From NCBI GenBank assembly GCA_030653385.1, contig JAURZM010000033.1, positions 1 through 64,000 on the forward strand: a DNA stretch of 64,000 nt, read 5' to 3'. Below are positions 34,578-43,413 of this stretch, in pieces (the stretch's first letter is position 1; the number at the start of each line of letters is the position of its first letter). Origin of the DNA: Rubrivivax sp. (GTDB lineage Bacteria; Pseudomonadota; Gammaproteobacteria; Burkholderiales; Burkholderiaceae_C). Made by a program: the position numbers and the translations under genes. Under the pieces are notes generated by a model. It was not told the DNA's origin. It saw nothing but the letters and a program-made list of their open reading frames with translations, and searched no databases.

Positions 34578-34592
34578 AGCCCCCCCCATCAA
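34564..34592 (-). promoter_or_regulatory. nrdA promoter
   Basis: Read on the minus strand, TTGATG (34587-34592) and TATAGT (34564-34569) are separated by exactly 17 bases. The spacer is unusual, holding a run of seven G. Transcription would begin near 34557 and leave a leader of about 220 bases before the nrdA start. Confidence 0.7.
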
Positions 34593-34692
34593 GCCACTAG
34601 GGCTAGCGTTTGGTCGGTGCCTACCCGGATTGTCGCCGCTCGTGCACGGGGCTCGGCGCGGGCCCTGGAATGTGACGGCCGACACGACACGC

Positions 34693-34706
34693 CGCGGCAT
34701 GCCGCG
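34693..34706. repeat. 14-base perfect palindrome upstream of nrdA promoter
   Basis: CGCGGCATGCCGCG reads the same on both strands. It lies about 100 bases upstream of the nrdA -35 and 77 bases past the ampD stop; it could be a protein site or part of an ampD 3' hairpin, but there is no T-run. Confidence 0.6.
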
Positions 34707-34783
34707 TGATCGTTGACGGCTGCGTCCGCCACCCGCGCCAACCTTGGCTTTGCAAGGGAAAAGCCGCGAGACGCCGCGGGCGA

Positions 34784-35371
34784 TCAGGTCTTCGGTCGCT
34801 GCAGCACCGGCAGGCGCGGGCCCTGGCGGCGCAACAGGCTGCGCAGCCGCGGCCAGTCGAAGCCGGGCCCGGGGTCGGCCTTGCGGCCGGGTGCCACGTG
34901 CTCATGGCCAACCGCTTCAAACAGGGGATACCGCCGTGTCAGCGCACACAGCAGCCGCGCCAGCTGAAGGTACTGGGCGTCTTCGAAGACACCCCCTTCC
35001 AGCCCTTCGAGTTCAATACCGACGGACCAGTCATTGCAATTGTCCCGGCCACGCCACTGCGAAACACCCGCATGCCAGGCGCGTTGGTCGCAGGACACGA
35101 ACTGGATCACGCCCCCATACCGCCGCACGAAGAAGTGCGCCGAGACCTGCAGGCCCTTGATGCCTTGGTAGTAGGGGTGCGCCTCCCAGTCGAGTTGGTT
35201 CGTGAACAGACGCTGCACCGCGTCGCCGCCATATTCACCGGGCGGCAGGCTGATGGAGTGAACAACGGCCAAGCTCACCTGTGCACCGGCTGGCCTGGAC
35301 CCGGCATTCGGCGAAACACAGCGGCGTGCGTGCGCCCACCAGCCGTCCTGCCAGACCCACCGCCTTGCCAC
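34784..35371 (-). CDS. ampD: 1,6-anhydro-N-acetylmuramyl-L-alanine amidase
   Basis: AmpD (195 residues) is a cytosolic zinc amidase that removes the peptide from anhydro-muropeptides during murein recycling. The order of motifs is typical: WVWQDGWW, AVVHSISLPPGEYGG with the first zinc His, WHAGVSQWRGRDNCND, GIELEG, and GHEHVAPGRKADPGPGFDW with the remaining zinc ligands. GTG at 35371 is chosen; it gives the family N terminus and lies 7 bases after the pilR stop. A frame open to 35743 is the pilR antiphase. Its substrates come from transglycosylases such as the slt product. Confidence 0.93.
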   Translation of the reverse strand: MARRWVWQDGWWAHARRCVSPNAGSRPAGAQVSLAVVHSISLPPGEYGGDAVQRLFTNQLDWEAHPYYQGIKGLQVSAHFFVRRYGGVIQFVSCDQRAWHAGVSQWRGRDNCNDWSVGIELEGLEGGVFEDAQYLQLARLLCALTRRYPLFEAVGHEHVAPGRKADPGPGFDWPRLRSLLRRQGPRLPVLQRPKT

Positions 35372-35378
35372 GTGCGCT

Positions 35379-36866
35379 TCAGTCCGCTTCGCCGTCAGCC
35401 GCACCCACGCCCAGCCGCGCCATGCGGTAGCGCATCTGCCGCAGGGAAAGACCCAGGCTGGCGCCCGCTGCCGTGCGGTTGTAGCGGTGGCGCTCGAGCG
35501 CGCGCTCCAGGATGTCGCGCTCGACGTCGTCCAGGTAAGCCGCCAGGTCGCTGGGCAACGTGGAACCCTGCGACGGGTTGGTAGCCGTCGGTGCCGCGCT
35601 TGCAGCCTGCTTCGGCTCGGCAGGGGCTTCTGCTGCCGAGTCACCCAGCAGGGTGTCGGGCAGGCCCAGATCGGCCAGGCTGATGTGGGGCCCTCCCGAC
35701 AGCGCCAACGCGCGGTGCAGCAGGTTCTCGAGTTCGCGCACATTGCCGGGAAAGGCGTAACGCAACAGGTGCTGCAGCGCGTCGGCGGTCAGCATCGGCA
35801 CCGGGCTGACACCGGCATCGCGCGCGATGCGCTCGATGACCGCACTGCAGATGGCCGGCACGTCGCCGATGCGTTCACGCAGCGGCGGCACGACGATGCG
35901 GATGACGTTGAGTCGGTAGAACAGGTCCTGCCGGAAACGCCCACCTTGCACTTCGTGGCCCAGGTCGCGGTGCGTGGCGCTGAGGATGCGCACGTTCACC
36001 GGCAGTTCGGCCACTGCGCCCAGGGCACGCACCGCCCGCTCCTGAATCACGCGCAGCAGCTTGCTCTGCATGGCCAGCGGCAGGTCTCCGATTTCGTCCA
36101 GGAACAGCGTGCCGCCCTGGGCGGCCTGGAAGAAGCCCTCGCGGTCTTCGTTGGCGCCGGTGAAGGCACCCTTTCGGTAGCCAAAAAACTCAGCCTCGAG
36201 CAGGGCTTCGGGAATGGCGCCGCAGTTCACCGCCACGAAGGGCGCGGCGGCCCGTGGTGAACAGTCATGGATGGCGCGGGCCACCAGTTCCTTGCCGGTG
36301 CCGGACTCACCCGTCACCAGCACCGGTGCCATGCTGCGCGCCACCTTCTCGACCAGGCTGCGCGCCTGTTGCATGGCCATGGATTCGCCCAGCAACCGTT
36401 CCAGCGCCGTGCGCCGCGGCGCCGCCGGGCGCGAGGGCAAGGCCGCCAGGCTGCCCGTACCCGGCGCAGCTGCACTCGACGGCGTGCGCCCCAGGGCCGA
36501 CGCCACCACGGCACGAAACTGCCGCAGGTCCACCGGCTTGGTCAGGTAATCGTAGGCACCGGCCTTCAGCGCTTCCACCGCGTTTTCCGGTGAACCGTAG
36601 GCCGTGATGACCATCGCCTTTTCGCCGCGCCCGGCTTCTTCGATGCGGCGCAACAGGTCGAGGCCGCTGCCGTCGGGCAGGCGCATGTCGGTGATCAGCA
36701 ATTGATAACCCCCCGGCCCACGTTGCTGCAGCAGGGCCCAGCCTTCTTCCACCGAACCGGCGCACTCGACGTCGTAGCCTTCACGCAGCAGCGTCAGTTC
36801 ATACAGCGTACGCAGATCGGGCTCGTCATCGACGACCAGCAGGCGGGGGTTGGCAGGTGCGCTCAC
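35379..36866 (-). CDS. pilR: Sigma-54-dependent response regulator PilR
   Basis: A 495-residue NtrC-class regulator. The receiver domain has the acidic pair VVDDE and phosphoacceptor Asp60 in [13 protein letters not shown]; the AAA+ domain has Walker A GESGTGKE (186-193), an intact GAFTGA loop (233-238) that contacts sigma-54, and [11 protein letters not shown]; the C-terminal Fis-type helix-turn-helix ends the protein ([20 protein letters not shown]). Order of genes and partner kinase identify PilR, activator of type IV pilin transcription. GTG at 36866 is used; no strong ribosome binding site is seen. pilA itself is not in the window. Confidence 0.92.
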   Translation of the reverse strand: MSAPANPRLLVVDDEPDLRTLYELTLLREGYDVECAGSVEEGWALLQQRGPGGYQLLITDMRLPDGSGLDLLRRIEEAGRGEKAMVITAYGSPENAVEALKAGAYDYLTKPVDLRQFRAVVASALGRTPSSAAAPGTGSLAALPSRPAAPRRTALERLLGESMAMQQARSLVEKVARSMAPVLVTGESGTGKELVARAIHDCSPRAAAPFVAVNCGAIPEALLEAEFFGYRKGAFTGANEDREGFFQAAQGGTLFLDEIGDLPLAMQSKLLRVIQERAVRALGAVAELPVNVRILSATHRDLGHEVQGGRFRQDLFYRLNVIRIVVPPLRERIGDVPAICSAVIERIARDAGVSPVPMLTADALQHLLRYAFPGNVRELENLLHRALALSGGPHISLADLGLPDTLLGDSAAEAPAEPKQAASAAPTATNPSQGSTLPSDLAAYLDDVERDILERALERHRYNRTAAGASLGLSLRQMRYRMARLGVGAADGEAD

Positions 36867-36883
36867 GTGGGGGCCACTAGCTT

Positions 36884-38776
36884 TCAGGTGTCCAGGGGCA
36901 GCGCGTCCAAGGGGGCCAGCCATTCGGCGCGGCGCATGGTCACGATGAACTCGTTGCGCAGCCTTTCGGCAGCCGGGCGCGGCCGGTACTCGATGCGGGC
37001 GCCGTAGCGTTCGCACAACTCGCGGCAAATATACAAGCCCAGGCCCGAGCCGCGGCTGCGGGTCGAGAAGAAGGGCTCGAACAGACGCCGTTCGACATCC
37101 GGGGCAATCGGCGCACCGTCGCTCAGCACCGACAGCACGACCCAGGTTTCGTCGCGCGCGGCCAGGCGAAGGAAAACCGAACCGGCGTCGGCAGTGGCAT
37201 GTCGCAAAGCGTTGTCCAGCAGGTTGACCAGCACCCGTCGCAGGTGCTCGGGGTCGAAGCACACGCCCAGCGGCTCGGTGCTGATCTCGGCACGCAGGCG
37301 GCTGTCGGCGCCCATCGGCAGGTGCATCGTGCGCGCCCATTCCGAGGCTGCGCGGCCCACCTCGCCACTGGCGTCGATGGCACGGTGCGAGGGTTGCCCG
37401 CCGGGGGCCACTTCCATCACGTCATCGACCAGCCGCTTCAGCCGCTCGACGTTGTCGGCCACCATCGTGGCCAGGCGCAATTGCGCCGGTGCCAGCGTGT
37501 CTTCCATCATCAGGGCATTGGCCTGCGAGATGGCCGCCAGCGGGTTGCGGATCTCGTGTGCAATGCCGGCCGACACACGGCCCATGGCCGCCAGCTTTTC
37601 TTGTCGGATGCGCGCCTGCAAGGTGCGCAGGTCTTCCAGCAGCAGCACCGCCGCGGGCTGGGCGAGGCTGTCGTCCGGCAGCTCCTCGTTGCGCTGTGTG
37701 CGGTCGACCGGGCGGCTGCGCATGAACCGCACGCGCAAGCGCAAGGTGCGTATGTGGCCTTCGCCGAAGACCAGTGTCACGTCCTGGCCCGCTTCGGGCC
37801 ATTGGCCTTCGGCCAGCGCCTGCTGTGCGGCCTGGTGCAGGGCACCCCAGGCGCTGCGCTGGTCCAGGTTGAAGGGCGCTTGCGGGCCCAGGCCCTGGTC
37901 CACCAGCAGCGCGCGGGCCGCCGGGTTGGCGGCCCGTGCCTGCAGCCGGCGGTCGACCACCAGCACGCCGTCGGCCATTTCTTCGATCACCAGGCGGTTC
38001 AACTGCGCCTGCTGCCGCGCGAGCTCGAGACTGCCACGCGCCGCCACCTCTTCACGGGCCAGGCGGGCCGCCAGTTCACCCGCCAGCAAAGTGATCATGA
38101 ACATGCCCAGACCCAAGAGCCCGGACTGCAGCATCAGGGCCGGCGCTTCACCCTCACCCAGGGCCCGCCCGGCGGCCAGCAGCAGCACCAGCGCCACCGC
38201 AGCGGCCGTGCCCAGGGCCAGCAAACGCGAGGTCAGCACACCGGCCATCAGCACCGGCAGCACGAGCAGCGCCGCGTAGTTGAGCGACGCGCCGACCTCC
38301 AGCAGGTGCAGCGTGGAAAAAGCCAGCAGGTCGACGCCAATCGTGGCCAGCCACTGCCGGCGGCGTTGGTGGGCCTGGTGTTGTGGCCGCGCCAGCGGAC
38401 TGAAACGGGGCAGCAGCCACAAGGTGATGGCCTGCACCGCGTAGGCCAGCGACACCAGCACCAGCCACTCCGATGAGCGCAGGCCCTGCACGCTGCTCAA
38501 ACCGATCACCGCCACCAGACCCAGGCCGACCACCGCACGCGCCGCGCCGTAGGTGCGGTAGACACGGGTCAGCGCCGTGTCCTGCGCGCGGACCAGGCTG
38601 CGCGCCTGGCGGTCGAGGAAGCGGCTGTCGGTGGGCAGGTCGCCCGAGGCCAGCCAGCCCGGGTCGAAATAGGACTCGCCGGAGTCGCTGCCGTCTTCAC
38701 GCCGCCGGCCCTGCGGCGAGCGGCGGTCGGAGCTGCGGCGGTCGCCCCGTCGGCGGTCGGCCTCGCGCGATTCCAT
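36884..38776 (-). CDS. pilS: Sensor histidine kinase PilS
   Basis: A 630-residue membrane kinase that phosphorylates PilR. A very basic N-terminal tail (ADRRRGDRRSSDRRSPQGRR) of about 60 residues is followed by six predicted membrane helices (about 75-250), a PAS domain (NRLVIEEMADGVLVVDR onward), the HisKA box AGIAHEIRNPLAAI with the phosphorylated His, and the ATPase with NLLDNALRHA and GSGLGLYICRE. pilR follows after 17 bases. The ATG at 38776 has no Shine-Dalgarno; an inverted repeat directly abuts it. Confidence 0.92.
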   Translation of the reverse strand: MESREADRRRGDRRSSDRRSPQGRRREDGSDSGESYFDPGWLASGDLPTDSRFLDRQARSLVRAQDTALTRVYRTYGAARAVVGLGLVAVIGLSSVQGLRSSEWLVLVSLAYAVQAITLWLLPRFSPLARPQHQAHQRRRQWLATIGVDLLAFSTLHLLEVGASLNYAALLVLPVLMAGVLTSRLLALGTAAAVALVLLLAAGRALGEGEAPALMLQSGLLGLGMFMITLLAGELAARLAREEVAARGSLELARQQAQLNRLVIEEMADGVLVVDRRLQARAANPAARALLVDQGLGPQAPFNLDQRSAWGALHQAAQQALAEGQWPEAGQDVTLVFGEGHIRTLRLRVRFMRSRPVDRTQRNEELPDDSLAQPAAVLLLEDLRTLQARIRQEKLAAMGRVSAGIAHEIRNPLAAISQANALMMEDTLAPAQLRLATMVADNVERLKRLVDDVMEVAPGGQPSHRAIDASGEVGRAASEWARTMHLPMGADSRLRAEISTEPLGVCFDPEHLRRVLVNLLDNALRHATADAGSVFLRLAARDETWVVLSVLSDGAPIAPDVERRLFEPFFSTRSRGSGLGLYICRELCERYGARIEYRPRPAAERLRNEFIVTMRRAEWLAPLDALPLDT

Positions 38777-38800
38777 GGTGCGTGGCGCTAGCGACGCACC
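38777..38800 (-). promoter_or_regulatory. Hairpin abutting the pilS start codon
   Basis: Seven-base arms GGTGCGT (38777-38783) and ACGCACC (38794-38800) enclose a 10-base spacer that itself contains the palindrome CGCTAGCG. In the mRNA the right-hand arm would end on the base before the AUG, covering the ribosome-binding region. A further ACGCACC copy lies at 38818-38824. It may act on translation or be a DNA-binding site. Confidence 0.55.
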
Positions 38801-38825
38801 AAGGGGCGCAACAAGGGACGCACCA

Positions 38826-39080
38826 TCACAGCGGCCCGGCGAGGCGGTGTGCTTCGCTGCAGAAAGGTCGACCAGCAGCGTCCAGCTGGGCCTCGGCCTG
38901 CGGCAAGTGCACGCCGCAATGGGCACAGGCCAGCATGGGCTGCGGCGACTTGGCTTGGGGCTCGGCCTTTGGCTTGTCCTTCGGCTCGGGTGGCGGATCC
39001 GCCGGTGGTGGTGTGTCGTGTCGGCGCAGCATGAGCCAGACGGCCACCACCACCACCAGCAAGACCAGCAGGTACTTCAT
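38826..39080 (-). CDS. PP0621 family small membrane protein
   Basis: An 84-residue protein with a single N-terminal membrane helix (KYLLVLLVVVVAVWLML), a Pro/Lys-rich linker (residues 22-45), and a C-terminal mini zinc domain CAHCGVHLPQ...FCSEAH with three Cys and one His placed like a treble-clef. This pattern is the PP0621 family, whose genes often lie beside pilS-pilR. Function unknown. ATG at 39080 starts directly on the helix and lies 14 bases after the ypjD-like gene; pilS begins 49 bases beyond its stop. Confidence 0.87.
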   Translation of the reverse strand: MKYLLVLLVVVVAVWLMLRRHDTPPPADPPPEPKDKPKAEPQAKSPQPMLACAHCGVHLPQAEAQLDAAGRPFCSEAHRLAGPL

Positions 39081-39094
39081 CGGGTCACCGACGC

Positions 39095-39928
39095 TCAGGC
39101 GCCACGGCTGAGCATCACCTCGAGCACGAAGCGAGAACCTGCATAGGCCAGCAGCAGCAACACCGCACCCACGTACAACCAGCGTGTGGCCTGGCGCCCG
39201 CGCCAGCCCCGCAGCCGCCGCCCCACCAGCAGGGCCGCGAACACGCCCCAGGCGAGCAGCGAAAACGCCGCCTTGTGGTCGCCCCATCGCCACTGCACGG
39301 TGGTCACGATGCCCAGCACCAGCGTGGCGGTGAGCACGGCAAAACCGGCTTCGACAAAACGGAAGGTCAGCCGCTCCAGTTGCAGCAGCGGCATGCCGAA
39401 GGCCGGCCCCGGCGCGGCGCGCGGCGCCCCCGCTTGTGCCGGGCGCATGCGCCGCTCGGCGGCGTCCAGCAACAGGGCGTGAAGCACCGCAGCGCCAAAA
39501 AGGCCGTAGGAGCCCACGCCCAGCGCAAAGTGCAAAGGCGCCAAGGGTGAGGTCAGCACTTTGGGGTCACCGGGGAACAGGCCGGCCAGCACCACGGCCA
39601 GCACACCGGCCGCGCCCAGCCAGCGCCGCACGGCCGGCAACGGTACCAGGCGGCTTTCGACGGTGTAGACGGCAATCACCAGCCACACCGTCATCGACAG
39701 CACCGGTCCGAAACCCAGCCGCGCACCGGGCTCGGACTGGCCGAAGCCGCCGATGTCGATGAGCAGCAGCACACCGTGCAGCAGGAAGCCACCGAACAGC
39801 GCGGCCGCCGACGGGTGGCGCACCCCGCCGGCAGGCAAGGCCGACAGCAGGTACAGCACCGCAGCCACGCCGATCAGCAGCAGCGCGCCACCCGGAACGA
39901 GCGTGGGGGAGGCGGTCGATAGAATCAT
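39095..39928 (-). CDS. YpjD/CcsA-like inner membrane protein (cytochrome c assembly fold)
   Basis: A 277-residue integral membrane protein with about eight helices. LAPLHFALGVGSYGLFGAAVLHALLL, and VTTVQWRWGDHKAAFSLLAWGVFA contain the His and Trp of the CcsA/HemX-type heme-handling fold. The E. coli homologue YpjD is encoded next to ffh, as here. Its exact role is unsettled. ATG at 39928 is used, 49 bases from the divergent ffh start, so the two promoters overlap. Confidence 0.88.
   Translation of the reverse strand: MILSTASPTLVPGGALLLIGVAAVLYLLSALPAGGVRHPSAAALFGGFLLHGVLLLIDIGGFGQSEPGARLGFGPVLSMTVWLVIAVYTVESRLVPLPAVRRWLGAAGVLAVVLAGLFPGDPKVLTSPLAPLHFALGVGSYGLFGAAVLHALLLDAAERRMRPAQAGAPRAAPGPAFGMPLLQLERLTFRFVEAGFAVLTATLVLGIVTTVQWRWGDHKAAFSLLAWGVFAALLVGRRLRGWRGRQATRWLYVGAVLLLLAYAGSRFVLEVMLSRGA
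39920..39925 (+). promoter_or_regulatory. Candidate ffh -10 element
   Basis: TAGAAT at 39920-39925 is followed 52 bases later by the ffh ATG. It lies within the first codons of the divergent ypjD-like gene. No good -35 is seen 17 bases upstream. Confidence 0.45.
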
Positions 39929-39977
39929 CCAGACAGTGTACTGATCGCGGGCCCCTGCAAAACAGCCCGCCAAGACG

Positions 39978-41366
39978 ATGGCCACGACCCTCACCGACCG
40001 CCTGTCCCGGATGGTCAAGACGATGCGCGGCCAAGCGCGCATCACCGAAAGCAACGTGCAGGACATGCTGCGCGAAGTGCGCATGGCCTTGCTTGAGGCC
40101 GACGTGGCGCTGCCCGTCGTGCGCGACTTCATTGCCCGCGTCAAGGAAAAAGCGCTGGGCCAGGAAGTGGCCGGCTCGCTGAACCCCGGCCAGGCGCTGG
40201 TGGGCATCGTGCACAAGGAGCTGGCCGCGACGATGGGCGAAGGGGTCGCCGACATCAACCTGGCGGCGCAGCCCCCTGCGGTGATCCTGATGGCCGGCCT
40301 GCAGGGCGCGGGCAAGACCACCACCACGGCCAAGCTGGCCAAGCACCTGATCACCAAGCGCAAGAAAAAGGTGCTCACGGTGTCGGCCGACGTCTACCGG
40401 CCGGCGGCCATCGAGCAGCTGAAGACCGTCACTGCGCAAGCCGGCGCCGAGTGGTTTGCATCCGACCCCAGCCAGACGCCACGTGCCATTGCGCTGGCGG
40501 CGCTGGACTACGCCAAGCGCCACTACTTCGACGTGTTGCTGGTCGACACCGCCGGCCGGCTGGGCATCGACGAAGCGCTGATGGCCGAGATCACCGAGCT
40601 GCACGCGGTGCTGAAGCCCGTGGAAACGCTGTTCGTTGTCGACGCCATGCAGGGCCAGGACGCGGTCAACACCGCCAAGGCCTTCAAGGACGCCTTGCCG
40701 CTGACGGGCGTGGTGCTGACCAAGCTGGACGGCGACAGCCGCGGCGGCGCGGCCTTGTCGGTGCGGCAGATCACCGGGGCGCCGATCAAGTTTGCCGGTG
40801 TCTCGGAAAAAATCGACGGCCTGGAAGTGTTCGACGCCGACCGCCATGCCGGCCGTGTGCTGGGCATGGGCGACGTGCTGGCGCTGGTCGAACAGGTGCA
40901 GCAGGGCGTGGACGTCGCGGCGGCGCAGAAGTTCGCCGACAAGATGAAGTCGGGCAGCGGCTTCGATCTGAACGACTTCCTGCAGCAGATCAGCCAGATG
41001 AAGAAGATGGGCGGCCTGTCCAGCCTGATGGACAAGCTGCCCAGCCAGATGACCGCCAAGGCCCAGGGTGCCGACATGGACAAGGCCGAGCGCGACGTGC
41101 GCCGCATGGAAGGCATCATCAATTCGATGACCGCGCTCGAGCGCCGCAAGCCCGAACTGCTGAAGGCCAGCCGCAAACGCCGCGTGGCCGCTGGTGCCGG
41201 TGTGCACGTGCAAGAGGTGAACCGCCTGCTCAACCAGTTTGAGCAGATGCAGGGCATGATGAAAAAAATGAAGGGCGGCGGCCTGATGAAGATGATGAAG
41301 CGCATGGGCGGCGGCATGGGTGGTGGTGGTATCGGCGGCGGCGGCTTCCCGGGCATGCCCCGCTGA
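39978..41366 (+). CDS. ffh: Signal recognition particle protein Ffh
   Basis: Ffh (462 residues) binds 4.5S RNA and signal sequences of nascent membrane proteins. The N and GTPase domains show GLQGAGKTTTTAKLA, DTAGRLGIDE and TKLDGDSRGGAAL; the C-terminal M domain is methionine-rich (QMQGMMKKMKGGGLMKMMKRM), ending in a glycine-rich tail. Its receptor gene ftsY is 0.9 kb away on the other strand. I did not find the 4.5S RNA gene in the window. Confidence 0.97.
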   Translation: MATTLTDRLSRMVKTMRGQARITESNVQDMLREVRMALLEADVALPVVRDFIARVKEKALGQEVAGSLNPGQALVGIVHKELAATMGEGVADINLAAQPPAVILMAGLQGAGKTTTTAKLAKHLITKRKKKVLTVSADVYRPAAIEQLKTVTAQAGAEWFASDPSQTPRAIALAALDYAKRHYFDVLLVDTAGRLGIDEALMAEITELHAVLKPVETLFVVDAMQGQDAVNTAKAFKDALPLTGVVLTKLDGDSRGGAALSVRQITGAPIKFAGVSEKIDGLEVFDADRHAGRVLGMGDVLALVEQVQQGVDVAAAQKFADKMKSGSGFDLNDFLQQISQMKKMGGLSSLMDKLPSQMTAKAQGADMDKAERDVRRMEGIINSMTALERRKPELLKASRKRRVAAGAGVHVQEVNRLLNQFEQMQGMMKKMKGGGLMKMMKRMGGGMGGGGIGGGGFPGMPR

Positions 41367-41513
41367 GCTGCACGCGCCGCGCCACGGCCACCGCCGGCGG
41401 CCCGGCTTCACGGACGGGGCTGATCCGGGCCGCCACCGATACGCCTGGATACGTCTTTTGTGCACCTGGACGTTGATCCCGGGCGCCAATTCGCCGATGT
41501 TCGGGGTTCGCTC

Positions 41514-42242
41514 ATGCGCGCCAGCCCTCCCATGGACTCGATTCCGTCTTTCGCATCTTTCGCCCTGCCCGCCACGCTGGCCCTTTTGCTGACGCTGTTG
41601 TTGTTCCGCGTGCGTCAGCGCATGACCGAGCGGCGCGCTCGAAAGGAACGCCGCGAGGCCCTGGACACGGTGGCCGCCTGGCCGCCCGAAGCCGCGCGTG
41701 TGCTCACGATCACCGAGCGCCAGGCCTACGATTTGCTCAAACGCGCCATGCCGGGTTACCTGGTGCTGGGCCAGGTGCCGCTGGCCCGCTTCATCCGCGT
41801 GCCGGCACGCCATTCCTACAACGACTGGCTGCAGCGTGTGGGCTCGCTCAGCGCCGACCTGCTGTTGTGCGATGCGGGCTCGCGCGTGCTGGCGGTGGTG
41901 GACATCCGGCCCGCCACCGAAAGCGAACGCAGCCGCCGCCGCCACGAACGCATGGCCCGGGTCATGCGCGCGGCCAACATCCACGTGCACGTGTGGCGCG
42001 AAGGTGCTCTGCCAACGGCGGCCGAAGTGCGCACGGCCATGGCGCATGTCAGTGGCCAGGCAGCCGCCGGCATCAAGGGCTCGGCTTCGCGACCGATGCC
42101 GCTGATTCCGATCGCCGAGATGTTCGAGGTGTTGGCCGAGGGCGACCGCGCCGCACTGGAAGGCGCCTTCGACCCGTCGATGGAACCCGTGCCTTCCGGC
42201 TTCTACGACGACATCGAACCGGAACCGGCCGACGCCCGCTGA
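41514..42242 (+). CDS. DUF2726 domain protein with N-terminal membrane helix
   Basis: A 242-residue protein: one hydrophobic helix (SFALPATLALLLTLLLFRV), a basic segment, and a DUF2726 domain with LTITERQAYDLLKRAMPG, QVPLARFIRV and a DLLLCDAGSRVLAVVDIRP strand pair. DUF2726 is thought to be a nuclease-like fold related to restriction endonuclease domains, and the Asp and Asp in these strands are compatible with that, but activity is unproven. ATG at 41514 is preferred (GGGG seven bases upstream); ATG at 41532 and GTG at 41460 are alternatives. It converges on ftsY with a 21-base gap. Confidence 0.8.
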   Translation: MRASPPMDSIPSFASFALPATLALLLTLLLFRVRQRMTERRARKERREALDTVAAWPPEAARVLTITERQAYDLLKRAMPGYLVLGQVPLARFIRVPARHSYNDWLQRVGSLSADLLLCDAGSRVLAVVDIRPATESERSRRRHERMARVMRAANIHVHVWREGALPTAAEVRTAMAHVSGQAAAGIKGSASRPMPLIPIAEMFEVLAEGDRAALEGAFDPSMEPVPSGFYDDIEPEPADAR

Positions 42243-42263
42243 CGGCGTGCGCGCTGGCGCAGG

Positions 42264-43328
42264 CTAGCCCAGCAGGGCCTGCGCGAACTCACGCGCATCG
42301 AAGGTCTGCAGGTCTTCCATCTTTTCGCCGATGCCGATGAAGTAGACCGGCACCGGCCCGGCCGCGCGTTGCGTGCCCCAGCGGGCAATGGCCGCCAGCA
42401 CACCACCCTTGGCCGTGCCGTCCAGCTTGGTCACGATCAGGCCCGTGAGCCCGAGCGCTGCGTCGAAGGCCTTGACCTGTGCCAGCGCGTTCTGGCCGGT
42501 GTTGCCGTCCACCACCAGCAGCACCTCGTGCGGTGCGCCAGCCTGCGCCTTGCCAATGACCCGCTGGATCTTCTTCAGTTCCTCCATCAGGTGTGTCTGT
42601 GTCGGCAGGCGGCCGGCGGTGTCGGCAATGACCACGTCGCAACCCCGGGCTCGGCCAGCGGTCACGGCGTCGAAGGTCACGGCCGCCGGGTCACCCCCCT
42701 CCTGGCTGACGATCTCGACCTGGTTGCGGCCGGCCCACACGGCCAGCTGTTCACGGGCCGCGGCACGGAAGGTGTCGGCAGCCGCCAGCAGCACCTTGCA
42801 ATCGGCCTCGGCCAGGTGACGCGTGAGCTTGCCGATGCTGGTGGTTTTGCCGGCGCCGTTGACACCGGTGACCATGATCACGGTGGGAGCGGCGGCACCG
42901 ATGGTCAGGGGTCGTTGCAAGGGCACAAGCAAAGCCGTCAGGGCGTCGGCCAGCAGGGCTTTCACGGCAGCGGGTTCGGTGGCCTTGCTGTCCTTGACGC
43001 GCCGGCGCAGGTCGGACAGCAGGAACTCGGTGGCCGCCACGCCGGCATCGGCCATCAGCAGCGCCGATTCGAGGTCGTCGTACAACGACTCCTCGATGCG
43101 TGTGCCGGTGAAGACCTGCGCGATGCCGGCCCCGGTTTTGCGCAAGCCTTGTTTCAGGCGGCCCAGCCAGCCCCCGCGCGACGGCGCTGCCGGTTTGTCC
43201 ACGACGGTCATGTCTTGCGTGGCTGGCGGCCCAGGGTTCGCGGGCGTGCCAAGCGGCGCCACTGACTCAGGCAGCCCAGCAGGCGCCGGCAGCGGCGCTG
43301 GGGGCTTTTTCTTGAAAAAACTGAACAT
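42264..43328 (-). CDS. ftsY: Signal recognition particle receptor FtsY
   Basis: FtsY (354 residues) docks SRP-ribosome complexes at the inner membrane. MFSFFKKKPP is the usual amphipathic membrane-binding start; the NG domain carries VTGVNGAGKTTSIGKL, AADTFRAAAREQL, DTAGRLPTQ and TKLDGTAKGG. The acidic linker found in E. coli is replaced by a short Pro/Ala-rich one. ATG at 43328 is used, with a GTG two codons earlier. It is divergent from tRNA-Met. Confidence 0.96.
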   Translation of the reverse strand: MFSFFKKKPPAPLPAPAGLPESVAPLGTPANPGPPATQDMTVVDKPAAPSRGGWLGRLKQGLRKTGAGIAQVFTGTRIEESLYDDLESALLMADAGVAATEFLLSDLRRRVKDSKATEPAAVKALLADALTALLVPLQRPLTIGAAAPTVIMVTGVNGAGKTTSIGKLTRHLAEADCKVLLAAADTFRAAAREQLAVWAGRNQVEIVSQEGGDPAAVTFDAVTAGRARGCDVVIADTAGRLPTQTHLMEELKKIQRVIGKAQAGAPHEVLLVVDGNTGQNALAQVKAFDAALGLTGLIVTKLDGTAKGGVLAAIARWGTQRAAGPVPVYFIGIGEKMEDLQTFDAREFAQALLG

Positions 43329-43397
43329 GGACACGGGCAGCCAGACGAGCCAGGGGGTGGACTTGGGACCTGCCGACGCGCGAGCGTCTGTGCTCGC

Positions 43398-43403
43398 TAT
43401 AAT
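43398..43403 (+). promoter_or_regulatory. tRNA-Met promoter, -10 element
   Basis: A perfect TATAAT at 43398-43403 lies 10 bases before the first base of the tRNA, so the primary transcript has almost no 5' leader. No recognisable -35 is present at the usual distance. A GC-rich CTGGGGC discriminator follows, as expected for a stringently controlled stable-RNA promoter. Confidence 0.7.
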
Positions 43404-43413
43404 CTGGGGCTCA

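Larger units (their letters stand above)
34335..34783. other. nrdA leader, promoter and upstream spacer
   Basis: These 449 bases have no convincing gene. From right to left they contain a perfect 14-base palindrome (34693-34706), a C8 run (34580-34587), the nrdA promoter with an NrdR-box-like element, and about 220 bases of untranslated nrdA leader. The ampD gene, also leftward, ends at 34784 without a clear T-tailed terminator. Confidence 0.7.

Noticed and set aside
34580..34587. C8 homopolymer in the nrdA promoter considered as a phase-variable tract
   Set aside because: It lies in the promoter spacer, where length change could matter, but eight bases is short and there is no supporting evidence of variability in a single sequence.
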